A stretch of 64,000 nucleotides of DNA, taken from the NCBI GenBank assembly GCA_018819225.1, contig JAHJQN010000008.1:62001-126000 (forward strand), written 5' to 3'. Positions within the stretch are counted from its first letter, which is position 1. The number at the start of each line of letters is the position of its first letter. This document shows, in pieces, positions 29,087 through 38,276 of the stretch. A model generated the notes under the pieces. It did no database searches, was not told the DNA's origin, and saw nothing but the letters and a program-made list of their open reading frames with translations. The DNA is from Microcaldota archaeon (lineage in GTDB: Archaea > Micrarchaeota > Micrarchaeia > Norongarragalinales > SBBD01). Both the position numbers and the translations under genes were made by a program.

Positions 29087-29590
29087 GTGATTCAATCATG
29101 CAAATTAATTTTCGTAACGGGTGGAACCATTGATAAATCACGATTGGGTTCTCCCACGGTTGGTTACAACGAACAACGCTCGTTCATACTAGATAGGTTG
29201 AATCAAGCATTCGTCACTATACCTCTTTCCATCGAGAACTTAATGAATAAAAGCAGTCGATTAATGACTTCGAAAGATCGCACGTACATCGCGAATAAAT
29301 GCAAAGAAACACCCGAACACCGCATTCTGATCACGCACGGTACCGTAACGATGTCGGACACGGCGAAATTTCTTTGTCGAAAAGTCAAAGGGAAAACGAT
29401 AGTGATGACCGGATCGTTTGTACCATTCAAGATTCAAGGATCCGATGCCCTATTTAATTTAGGTGCCGCGCTGATTGCCGTGCAATCGTTGCCCTCCGGG
29501 GTTTACGTTTGCATGAAAGGAGAGATTTACCAATACAATTTCAAGTATTACCACCACGAAGACCACTATAAGACAAAAAAAGTCTACTAG
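29087..29590 (+). CDS. short asparaginase-like protein (N-terminal domain only)
   Basis: FVTGGTIDK and ITHGTVTMSDTAKF; GTG start preferred. Confidence 0.7.
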   Translation: MIQSCKLIFVTGGTIDKSRLGSPTVGYNEQRSFILDRLNQAFVTIPLSIENLMNKSSRLMTSKDRTYIANKCKETPEHRILITHGTVTMSDTAKFLCRKVKGKTIVMTGSFVPFKIQGSDALFNLGAALIAVQSLPSGVYVCMKGEIYQYNFKYYHHEDHYKTKKVY

Positions 29591-29672
29591 AAAGACGCGA
29601 CGTGTGGCCGACTTTTCTATTATAGAAAAATTAGCCAAAGCGTTCGAGCTCAGATCGTAAAAGTATAGCGAC

Positions 29673-29714
29673 TTTTGATCGACCTTTTTGAAAAGGTCGG
29701 AATGGGCCCGCGGA
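29673..29714. repeat. 42-bp direct repeat, copy 1
   Basis: ttttgatcgacctttttgaaaaggtcggaatgggcccgcgga, identical to 29791-29832. Confidence 0.95.
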
Positions 29715-29790
29715 TAACGACCTTTCTTGAAAAGAAAGCTCGACCAAAGAACGGGAGCCAAGAGAGTTCGGATCGAAATCGAGTTACGAA

Positions 29791-29832
29791 TTTTGATCGA
29801 CCTTTTTGAAAAGGTCGGAATGGGCCCGCGGA
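29791..29832. repeat. 42-bp direct repeat, copy 2 (includes the 3' end of tRNA-Val)
   Basis: Identical to 29673-29714, 118 bp apart. Confidence 0.95.
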
Positions 29833-29892
29833 GAATCGAACTCCGGATCTTTCCCACGTCAAGGGAACGTCTTACCACTCGACTACGGGCCC
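29821..29892 (-). tRNA. tRNA-Val(GAC)
   Basis: GGGCCCG acceptor, anticodon loop TTGACGT, T-arm CGGAG-TTCGATT-CTCCG, CGGGCCC. Confidence 0.92.
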
Positions 29893-29898
29893 TTTCAA

Positions 29899-30006
29899 TG
29901 GACTCGCCGGGAATACCGCTCCTTTTCTTAAACCATAAGAAAAAGAGAATCGAACCCGGAGTCTCCCCCACGCCAAGGGGGTGTGTTACCGTTACACTAC
30001 GAGCCC
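29899..30006 (-). tRNA. tRNA-Ala(GGC) with 36-nt T-loop intron (29913-29948)
   Basis: Acceptor GGGCTCG/CGAGTCC with G3:U70, anticodon loop TTGGCGT, T-stem CCGGG/CCCGG split by a 12-bp hairpin intron; removal gives loop TTCGATT. Confidence 0.88.
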
Positions 30007-30065
30007 ATGCTTTAAGCTGTGGAAGTGCGTATTCGTTATTTACGGGAAAGCCGAAGAATAAAAGC

Positions 30066-30326
<261 letters not shown>

Positions 30327-31115
30327 TTATTTTTTCTTGCGAAAGATTCCCCCGATTGAATCGAGAATACGTTGCAAGAAACCCTTTTTAACCCTTGGCG
30401 CCTCTGAAACCGGATCGCCCGTCAACCGAGCCGCTAAAACCCGAATGGCTTGAGCGGATTTCGCACTCGGTTTGCGAACGATTAACGGAGACTGAGCAAT
30501 CGTGGATTTGCGCATTTCCACATCCTCCGGAATCACGACCAATACGCGGGCTGAAAGCAACGTTTCCAGATCGCTGGACTTGATCTCGCCCTTATCCCCT
30601 AAGCTCATGTTGACCACAATGCCTGAAATGGAAATATTATTTCTTCCAGCAAAATTGATGACTTTCAATGCGTCGGCTAAACTGGCGGGATCGGGAGTGA
30701 CCACCAATAAAATCTCTCGCGCCGCCATAATCGCATACTCCGAATCCTTGTTCAGGCCCGGCGGCGAGTCGATCAAAACGAAATCCGCGATCGGTTCCAA
30801 ATCCTCGATGGCACTCTTCAATCGATCAAACACGAGCTTATTCACGCGTTCCACCGACAGTGAAGAAGGCACGTACTTGAGCTTGAACGGACCCTCATAC
30901 ACCGAATCGCGAATATTGGTTTCCCCCATGAGCACGTTGTGCAAGCTAATGGGCGCGCGTTCGATACCCAGCATGATGCCCACGTTGGCCATCGACACGT
31001 CCGCATCGACAACGACCACGCGCTTTCCTTGTTGAGATAATATGAGCCCCAAATTAATCGCAATACTCGTTTTTCCCACACCGCCCTTGCCCGATGCCAA
31101 CACGATGCTGCGCAT
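30327..31115 (-). CDS. minD: MinD/ParA-family ATPase
   Basis: SGKGGVGKTSIAINLG deviant Walker A, VVVDADVSMANVG, DFVLIDSPPGLN. Confidence 0.92.
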   Translation of the reverse strand: MRSIVLASGKGGVGKTSIAINLGLILSQQGKRVVVVDADVSMANVGIMLGIERAPISLHNVLMGETNIRDSVYEGPFKLKYVPSSLSVERVNKLVFDRLKSAIEDLEPIADFVLIDSPPGLNKDSEYAIMAAREILLVVTPDPASLADALKVINFAGRNNISISGIVVNMSLGDKGEIKSSDLETLLSARVLVVIPEDVEMRKSTIAQSPLIVRKPSAKSAQAIRVLAARLTGDPVSEAPRVKKGFLQRILDSIGGIFRKKK

Positions 31116-31116
31116 A

Positions 31117-31698
31117 TCATCTCCTTTTTTGAGGCTTCGGCAAGCCCTTCAGTAAATCCTCCTCGAACGGGAGGGGGGATGAAATATCCGAGTGCGAAGT
31201 ATCTGGAGGTGATTCCATTGAAATATCCGCTAACTTATACTTTCGAAGCAACGAATCCTTGTTCTCCACCAAAAGACTGCCGACGGCCTGGACCTCCAAC
31301 TCCTCAGAAAACGAGGGAAACTGAAGCTTGCGCAAGTCGTTCTCCGAAGGAAGACAAATCGCATTTTCATTAAATGCGAGAATTAATTGCACTTGATCGT
31401 TCGACAATTGATAGATATCGATCAACCCCGTCCGCGCCATGGACGCGTTCACCACGCGAATAAACGCGGCGTCGCCGACCATATCCTTGTGATGCATTAA
31501 ATACTCGTAAAATGCCGCAACAATTTTACCGGAATCAAATACGAGCGATCCATCCTCCAACCCGTTCTTTCCTTGAATGGAAATACAGATGTATCCGTTA
31601 AACAGTTTTTGCTTGAGTTCGTGCAGCAACGCCCGAAAATCTATGGCGGCAACGTCGACACCCGTCTTTACCACGGTTCCAGCCGGCAAATTAATCAT
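31117..31698 (-). CDS. DUF2226-like protein
   Basis: INLPAGTVVKTGVDVAAIDFRALLHELKQKLFNGYICIS. Confidence 0.6.
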   Translation of the reverse strand: MINLPAGTVVKTGVDVAAIDFRALLHELKQKLFNGYICISIQGKNGLEDGSLVFDSGKIVAAFYEYLMHHKDMVGDAAFIRVVNASMARTGLIDIYQLSNDQVQLILAFNENAICLPSENDLRKLQFPSFSEELEVQAVGSLLVENKDSLLRKYKLADISMESPPDTSHSDISSPLPFEEDLLKGLPKPQKRR

Positions 31699-31769
31699 GT
31701 CAAGTCCTCCTTCATCATCAATTGTATTCAACGTAGAGTGTAATCAAAGGCATAATAATAAACTACCTT

Positions 31770-33041
31770 TTAAGCCTCTTCCTCTTGCTGCTCCGTTTGC
31801 CGCTTTTGATAAAAGCGGAATGCCAGGAACGCCACCACCGCCAGGAATATGACAAGCAATACGTTACCGTACGGATTGGATTCCTCGGGTTTGGGCGTGG
31901 GGGTGGGCGTCGAGCCCTGCAAACAACGCTCCAGCTGGTCCGCCAAACTATCGGCGAGTGCCACGGATTCGGCGATCTGAAGAGGAACCCGCGAGTACTC
32001 TTCCGCGCTCACGGACGATGCGCTCATCAATTGCTTGATCGGTAACCATTTCTCCTTCAAGGAATTCCGATCCACCTGACAGGCCGCAAAATCCGTTTTA
32101 TATTGATCGGAAAGCAAAGCATCAGGAGAACGCGATAACGCCATAGCCTGGTCATACGCTTGCACGGCTTCCACGTTCGCCTTGCGGAAATAGAAACTCG
32201 TCAACGAGTCATTGACTTGCACGTCCTTGCGAGCCAAACGCGTTTCAAATTCACGTCTTCGAGGCTCCAAGAAGCTCAAGAACGACGCATCGATACCCAC
32301 ATCCCGAACGCTTTCCAACGATGTGGATAAGGTCGAAGCGATTTCACGATCCAAACCCGCTTTCGATACCTCGTTCTGTTTTTCGTCGAGCTTTTGGTGA
32401 TACCGATCCGCGGTTTCCGCTAATTGCTCCAGCGAATTAAACGAGGGAGCGTATTGCTCGTGCGCCAGAATCAAGTCATCCGCAAAAAAACTCTGAGTGA
32501 ACGCATTTTGCGAGGATGCGCCCTCCGCCAGACGATCGCTCGCCAACAGCGCGTAATCTTCCACATCGGACAACGCGAGTTCCAAATCCTCAAATTCGAG
32601 CTCAGGGTAGCTGGCCTGTTGCGCCGTTATCCGATCCAAACCCACCCGTGCATTCGAACGAATCTTTACGATAACGGATTGCGCCACTTGATCCAGCGCA
32701 TCGAATGAGGCTTGACGGTCGTTCAACAATTTCATGAGGTCCAAATGGAAATCCAGCTCGTACGCGTCCATGAGAACGGTTTCACGCGTTTCCAAAACGC
32801 CGGTACCACCCATATCATGAACGACCACGATCAAGTTCTTGGAATCCTTCTGGTCCTGAGGCGAAAAATAGAGGAGCCAGTAGCGTTCACCGGCAAATTC
32901 AATGGGATTAAAGGGGCCGACCACTACGACCTCCCCTTTCAATAAGTATTGAGCCGCAATCGATTTCGCCTGTTCCGACGATATTCCGTGCACGGACAGC
33001 GATAACGCCAAGCACGCGAATAGAAATAGCCGTTTGTCCAT
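31770..33041 (-). CDS. secreted coiled-coil protein with C-terminal TP-rich stalk, TM and charged tail
   Basis: Signal peptide; C-term PTPTPKPEESNPYGNVLLVIFLAVVAFLAFRFYQKRQTEQQEEEA. Confidence 0.7.
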   Translation of the reverse strand: MDKRLFLFACLALSLSVHGISSEQAKSIAAQYLLKGEVVVVGPFNPIEFAGERYWLLYFSPQDQKDSKNLIVVVHDMGGTGVLETRETVLMDAYELDFHLDLMKLLNDRQASFDALDQVAQSVIVKIRSNARVGLDRITAQQASYPELEFEDLELALSDVEDYALLASDRLAEGASSQNAFTQSFFADDLILAHEQYAPSFNSLEQLAETADRYHQKLDEKQNEVSKAGLDREIASTLSTSLESVRDVGIDASFLSFLEPRRREFETRLARKDVQVNDSLTSFYFRKANVEAVQAYDQAMALSRSPDALLSDQYKTDFAACQVDRNSLKEKWLPIKQLMSASSVSAEEYSRVPLQIAESVALADSLADQLERCLQGSTPTPTPKPEESNPYGNVLLVIFLAVVAFLAFRFYQKRQTEQQEEEA

Positions 33042-33136
33042 TAAACGAACCCTTTTTATTATTCGAAACGTTTTTGGTTAAAAGCTAGTGAACGCACGCC
33101 CGTATTTAAATGGTTTTGGAAAAGGTAAAAATACCC

Positions 33137-33904
33137 ATGATTCGCATCGTGCTCGTGGAACCCCTTTACCCCGTGAATTTAGGCAGTGTCGCCCGCGTGA
33201 TGGCCAACTTCGGCTGCACCCAGTTATACCTCGTCCGCCCGAAGGTCATCGCGAACGCGGAAGCCATCAAATATGCGAAGCACGCCCGCTCCATTCTGAA
33301 ACGCGCACGAACCGTTGAACACCTTGAGGAGGCGCTCCACGGAATGGATTGGGTGGTGGCGACAACCGGCGTTCCGGCGCGCTACCGTCGAAAACTGAAA
33401 AATTGCTGGACCCCCAAAGAATTCGCGGACCACCGTACAAAAAAAGAGCGCATCGCTCTGGTGTTCGGCAGCGAAGGAACGGGTTTGTCGAAAAGCGATT
33501 TTGATGCCTGCGACGGCGTGGTCAGTATTCCAACGAACCGACGCTACCGCGTCCTGAATTTATCGCACGCCGTGGCCGTCATGCTATACGAACTGTCGTG
33601 CGGCCGAGGAATGCGTACGTACTATAAAACCGCACCCCGGCATAAAATCCGTTTCCTGGAAGGATTATTTGATGAAATCACGTGCGCCATGCCGTCCGTC
33701 AGAGACAAGCAAAAAGTGGCTTCCGCGTTCCGGCAAGTGATTCGACGATCCCGTGTGGCGGATGACGAGATACAAAGTCTATTTGCGGTGTTCGGATCCG
33801 TGAGAAAACGCGTCTCGCCATTGCGTCATAAACGAAATACCATGGTCTGCGCCATGAATTTGTTACCGGAATGGAGTCCCAAGCCAACGAAAAAGAAAAA
33901 ATAG
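33137..33904 (+). CDS. TrmJ/SpoU-family RNA methyltransferase
   Basis: VLVEPLYPVNLGSVARVMANFG, LVFGSEGTGLSKSD, IPTNRRYRVLNLSHAVAVMLYE. Confidence 0.92.
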   Translation: MIRIVLVEPLYPVNLGSVARVMANFGCTQLYLVRPKVIANAEAIKYAKHARSILKRARTVEHLEEALHGMDWVVATTGVPARYRRKLKNCWTPKEFADHRTKKERIALVFGSEGTGLSKSDFDACDGVVSIPTNRRYRVLNLSHAVAVMLYELSCGRGMRTYYKTAPRHKIRFLEGLFDEITCAMPSVRDKQKVASAFRQVIRRSRVADDEIQSLFAVFGSVRKRVSPLRHKRNTMVCAMNLLPEWSPKPTKKKK

Positions 33905-34627
33905 TTAGGCGGGTGATGGCGTCGTGGCAGAATCCTCCGCTTTCGCCTCGCTATCGTTCGCATCCGTCGGGCCATCCGGAGTGCTTTCCTTGGACTCCAC
34001 TTTCTTCTCTTCCTCGAGCGCATCGGAAGGCAGCTCCCGAATTTCAGGCGTATCGAATACTTCCTTCAATTCCGTTTTCCGGATTTCCACGCGTTTCAAC
34101 GGCGCAATCGTCCTCAACAAGCGATAGATTTCGGCCGACGTTTTACCGAATAACGTATCATAAATGAATTCGCCGAACGTTTTGCTTTCAGCAATGCGTT
34201 TTAGTTCAGTCGTCAATCCGTTCCGCAACGCCCGCTTTTGCGTTCCACTGCACGAAACCCCCGTTAACACCACGGCCTTAATACGAAATTCAATCCCATC
34301 CTTGGAGGTGACGCTAAACACCGCATTGAGCGCGTCCATACGTCTTCGAACCAATGCGTGAATGTATTCCCGAGACACTTCATGTCCAATGAATTTCGCG
34401 TATGCAGACTTTCCCTTGATCTCGGAAACACGCAGTTTGACGTTCGTGTAAACGTGACTCAAATCCTTCGTGATGTCCTTTAACGGAATCTGGATAATGC
34501 GGTTTAACATGTGCTCGTCATCCAACGCCGGAATTTGAGCCACTTCCACTTCGTTCAAAAACTTGGGAGCGTGCACGGAATACCAGGACTTGGATTTCCA
34601 CGTGTCCACCACTTTCTTTGTTGCCAT
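33905..34627 (-). CDS. rps3ae: ribosomal protein eS1 (S3Ae)
   Basis: KKVVDTWKSKSWYSVHAPKFLNEVEVAQIPA, VRRRMDALNAV. Confidence 0.94.
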   Translation of the reverse strand: MATKKVVDTWKSKSWYSVHAPKFLNEVEVAQIPALDDEHMLNRIIQIPLKDITKDLSHVYTNVKLRVSEIKGKSAYAKFIGHEVSREYIHALVRRRMDALNAVFSVTSKDGIEFRIKAVVLTGVSCSGTQKRALRNGLTTELKRIAESKTFGEFIYDTLFGKTSAEIYRLLRTIAPLKRVEIRKTELKEVFDTPEIRELPSDALEEEKKVESKESTPDGPTDANDSEAKAEDSATTPSPA

Positions 34628-34631
34628 ACCA

Positions 34632-35084
34632 TCACTTAACTAATAGGATCGCTGCTTCCGGATCATACTTCCAATTCGCGGGAAGCCGCTTGCCGCGATA
34701 AAAACGAACCAAACGCTTAATCTTACTTTCCACGTGCCCCAATTTCACTCGGTTGTGCACATCCTTCTTGTTCGAGGCCAAGTGTTTACGCATGCGCACC
34801 GCCCGTTTGATGAGATCCAACAAATCCGAAGGATATTCCGACTGCAAATGATTATCTTTCAATATCGCGAGAATCGTTTTACCCGTAATCATTTTGACAC
34901 TCGGAATTCCGTGGTTGTCCCGCAAGATCAAACCGATTTCCGCTTCGCGCTTGCCTTCCTTCGACATTTGGACGACCAGCTTTTCAAGATCTTCCTTTGA
35001 TGTCTCCACCCATATCGGGGTCTGGGTATGCCTCGGCTTGTGGGACTTCGACCGACCTCTCTTACGCGAATGCATACGTGCCAT
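34632..35084 (-). CDS. rps15: ribosomal protein uS15
   Basis: MARMHSRKRGRSKSHKP... and HLASNKKDVHNRVKLGHVESKIKRLVRFYR. Confidence 0.96.
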   Translation of the reverse strand: MARMHSRKRGRSKSHKPRHTQTPIWVETSKEDLEKLVVQMSKEGKREAEIGLILRDNHGIPSVKMITGKTILAILKDNHLQSEYPSDLLDLIKRAVRMRKHLASNKKDVHNRVKLGHVESKIKRLVRFYRGKRLPANWKYDPEAAILLVK

Positions 35085-35232
35085 ATAGTAACATCCCTTT
35101 AATGACTCAAGAAACGCCGTAGCGCTTCAGAAAACTAGGGACTTAAAGCGGTATGTAATAGTCCAATAAAGGTATTTAAACGTATTCCCGAGTGGTTCGT
35201 TTAAATAAAACGAGTTCCCGAAGGCTATCACG

Positions 35233-35772
35233 ATGCGGATATTAGCGATGGATGATTCCCCTGCCTCCAACGGACGCGTCACCTGCGTCGGCGTCCTATC
35301 CAACGGGAACAACATCGAAGGCGTACTGATATTTCACATTAAGAAAGATGGATCGAATGCCACCCGTCAATTAATTCGATCGGTAAAACAATCTCGATTT
35401 CGATCGGTCATAAAACTCATTCTCACGCACGGAACCACATTCGGCGGATTAAATATTCTCGATCCTCAAGCCATCGAAAAAGAATTGAACATTCCGTGGA
35501 TGGGAGTCGTTCGAAAAAAATCCAAAGGAACCATTCAAAAGGCGATTCACGCCGCCCATAAAAGCCAAAGATTAATAAGACGCAAGCGGTTATTTCTCGA
35601 GAATGCGGGCCCCATATTAGAGGAATGCGGCATGTTTTTCCATTTCCGGGGTTTGCGAGAACACGAAGCGAGAGCCGTTATGAAACAATTCCGCGGATTT
35701 CCCAATGAACTCCGCCTCGCGCACTTAATCGCTTCCGCATTGAGTCGAGGAGAATCCTATGGCCGGGCTTAA
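35233..35772 (+). CDS. DUF99-family protein
   Basis: MRILAMDDSPA..., LTHGTTFGGLNILD. Confidence 0.87.
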   Translation: MRILAMDDSPASNGRVTCVGVLSNGNNIEGVLIFHIKKDGSNATRQLIRSVKQSRFRSVIKLILTHGTTFGGLNILDPQAIEKELNIPWMGVVRKKSKGTIQKAIHAAHKSQRLIRRKRLFLENAGPILEECGMFFHFRGLREHEARAVMKQFRGFPNELRLAHLIASALSRGESYGRA

Positions 35773-36718
35773 ACTTGAATCAGCGGATTGGTTACTGGGA
35801 ATCACACTCATCGTCATCGTATGGTTATATGCGGCATATCAAACCCCGTTCTTGGGATTATTAGGATTATTAGCGTTGCTTGCTCTCTTAGCCAGAGATA
35901 TTTTTTCTACCAAAACAAAGAAAACAGAAGAAAGAGTTTCGATCGTTGGATTGCGGTTAAGCACTAAATCATTTCTCGGAATCTCTGCTTTACTTTCTGC
36001 CGTCGTGGCGGCTTTGACCTCGGATCTCATCCAACTCTTTGCCCTACTATTGTTGGTACTGAATGCGTTGGCGTTCCTCGACCAGTACGTGCACTTCATG
36101 AAACCCGCCAAAGCCGCCATCATCGAATTGGATTCCGCGTTCTTTGCGGCGCTATTCGTTTGGCTGTTCATCGGATTCATCTTGAACACGTCCACGCCAA
36201 TCGACGTGGTAACGAGTTGTTCCATGGTTCCCACCCTCGACCGCGGAGATCTGATCATCATTCAAGGCGCAGAAGTTTATGCACCCGACGTCACGCTATC
36301 TCGACCGATTTCATTAGGAGCGGATTTCATCAAAGACACGTGCATTATCCGAGACAAGTACTCCGAAGCGGAAGTGCAAACCCTGTGCAGCCAAGGCCTT
36401 CTAGTCGATGGAACCCTTCACCCGTTTACGAAAGAAGGGGATATTATCGTGTTCGAACCCCCGCAATACGCTCAACTCGGACTCATCGTGCATCGCGTGG
36501 CCCTCAAGCTAAACAGCGAAGGAAAAACGTACTACCTCACCAAGGGCGACAACAACCCATCAACGGATCTGGAAGCGCTTGCGCGCACGTTACCCGAAGA
36601 TCACCATGTGAACGGGAGGATGATTGCACGCATCCCGTACATCGGCTATTTAAAGTTGTTTCTCGCTTTTCAATTTGAAGAACCTGCGGGATGCCGACGC
36701 ATCTTACAAGGGAACTAA
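35759..36718 (+). CDS. signal peptidase I (S26B-like) with N-terminal multi-TM domain
   Basis: SCSMVPTLDRGDLIIIQG, LIVHRVALKLN, TKGDNNPSTD. Confidence 0.88.
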   Translation: MAGLKLESADWLLGITLIVIVWLYAAYQTPFLGLLGLLALLALLARDIFSTKTKKTEERVSIVGLRLSTKSFLGISALLSAVVAALTSDLIQLFALLLLVLNALAFLDQYVHFMKPAKAAIIELDSAFFAALFVWLFIGFILNTSTPIDVVTSCSMVPTLDRGDLIIIQGAEVYAPDVTLSRPISLGADFIKDTCIIRDKYSEAEVQTLCSQGLLVDGTLHPFTKEGDIIVFEPPQYAQLGLIVHRVALKLNSEGKTYYLTKGDNNPSTDLEALARTLPEDHHVNGRMIARIPYIGYLKLFLAFQFEEPAGCRRILQGN

Positions 36719-36719
36719 C

Positions 36720-37391
36720 ATGAACGTTCTCGTCTACCCGTCCATGCTTTCAGCGGACGTTACCAATTTTAAAAACGAACTCAAACGCGTCGAGGCCGCA
36801 GAAGCCGACGGCGTGCACTGGGACGTGATGGATCTGCATTTCGTTCCCAATTTGACCTTTGGATTCTCGCTCATACGTGACTTGCGAAAACACACCGCGC
36901 TCTACTTCGATGTCCACCTCATGATCGAACATCCGGGGAAATGGATCGATGCCTTTGCCGACGCCGGAGCAGACCACATCACGTTTCATATCGAAGCCTG
37001 CGAAACATTCGACGAGGCCATGCAAATCATTCAGAAAATTAAGAAGAAAAAGAAGCAAGTGGGAATCGCGCTTAAACCCGCGACGGACTGGCGAGCCATC
37101 CAATCCGCCCTCCCGTTATTGGATGCCGTACTCGTGATGACCGTCGAACCCGGATTCGGAGGCCAGGCGTTGATGCCGGACATGCTCGAAAAAATCAAAT
37201 CATTGCGACAACACGTCGACGAAAACCAATTGAAAACACGGATTCAAGTGGATGGAGGCATCACCATAAAGAATGTTCAAACCGTGAAAGCCGCCGGCGC
37301 CGATTGTCTGGTATCCGGCAGCGGAATCTTCCAATTCAAAACGCAGACGGAAATGGCGAACGTCATTCAGGAAATGAGGAGAGGCCCATGA
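36720..37391 (+). CDS. rpe: ribulose-phosphate 3-epimerase
   Basis: PSMLSADVTNF, HWDVMDLHFVPNLTFG, MTVEPGFGGQ. Confidence 0.95.
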   Translation: MNVLVYPSMLSADVTNFKNELKRVEAAEADGVHWDVMDLHFVPNLTFGFSLIRDLRKHTALYFDVHLMIEHPGKWIDAFADAGADHITFHIEACETFDEAMQIIQKIKKKKKQVGIALKPATDWRAIQSALPLLDAVLVMTVEPGFGGQALMPDMLEKIKSLRQHVDENQLKTRIQVDGGITIKNVQTVKAAGADCLVSGSGIFQFKTQTEMANVIQEMRRGP

Positions 37392-38197
37392 GCTTCCATG
37401 AAAAATACGCCAACGCACGGGAAAAAAAGAATAGCGTATTATGCGTCGGACTCGATCCCGTCAGCATCTTTTTCAAGGACACCGGGTCCATTCCCCGAAA
37501 GTACTTCGAAAAAAAGGATGAGGTGCAAGGCATGGCGGACTTTTGTCTTGACCTCGTCGATCAAACGAAATCGCACGCGTGCGCCTACAAAATCAATGCG
37601 CAATTCGCGCTCCCTTTTTCCATCAGACAATTGAACGAGATCACGGCACGCGTTTCGCAGACGGGAGCCATCAGCATCTTCGACCTTAAACTCTCCGATA
37701 TTGGGAGCAGCAACGAATCCGCCATTTACTGGATGAAAAAAGCGGGTTTCGATGCCTTCACGTATTCGCCATTTCCCGGCAATCTTTCGGAAGTCACGCA
37801 ACAAGCCCATGCCATGGATCTGGGCGTGATCGCTCTCGCCCTCATGAGTCATCCCGACGCCCGATACTTCATGACGGAAAGCCAAGTGGAGCGGCAAAAA
37901 GGATTCGAATGGATTGCAGAATCCAGTGCGCGAAACGGAATCGACGGATTAGTGGTCGGTGCCACGAATCCTCCGGAACTCATTGAAGCATGCAAAGCGA
38001 AAGCCGCTCCGCAAACCGTTTTCCTGGTGCCCGGTGTCGGAACACAAGAAGGAAACGCCCAAACCGTTCTGAAAATTCTGGGAGAAAACGTCCTCGTCAA
38101 CGTGGGCCGTAGTCTCATCTATTCCGAAGACCCTCAAGAAAAAGCCGAGGCCTACCAAAGGAAATTCAACGAATGGCGTCAGCAAGCTAAAGAGTAG
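37388..38197 (+). CDS. pyrF: orotidine 5'-phosphate decarboxylase (subfamily 2 type)
   Basis: VLCVGLDPV, FDLKLSDIGSS, FLVPGVGTQEG. Confidence 0.92.
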   Translation: MSFHEKYANAREKKNSVLCVGLDPVSIFFKDTGSIPRKYFEKKDEVQGMADFCLDLVDQTKSHACAYKINAQFALPFSIRQLNEITARVSQTGAISIFDLKLSDIGSSNESAIYWMKKAGFDAFTYSPFPGNLSEVTQQAHAMDLGVIALALMSHPDARYFMTESQVERQKGFEWIAESSARNGIDGLVVGATNPPELIEACKAKAAPQTVFLVPGVGTQEGNAQTVLKILGENVLVNVGRSLIYSEDPQEKAEAYQRKFNEWRQQAKE

Positions 38198-38276
38198 TTT
38201 TAAATACGTTGACTTGCACACACTATTCCGCTGATTTTATCGTCTTTATTCAGCAAGTTAGTCTCAGGTGTACGAC

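Noticed and set aside
29459-29971. 170-aa minus ORF
   Set aside because: Runs across both tRNA genes and the 42-bp repeats; internal peptide repetition is produced by the DNA repeat, not a real protein.
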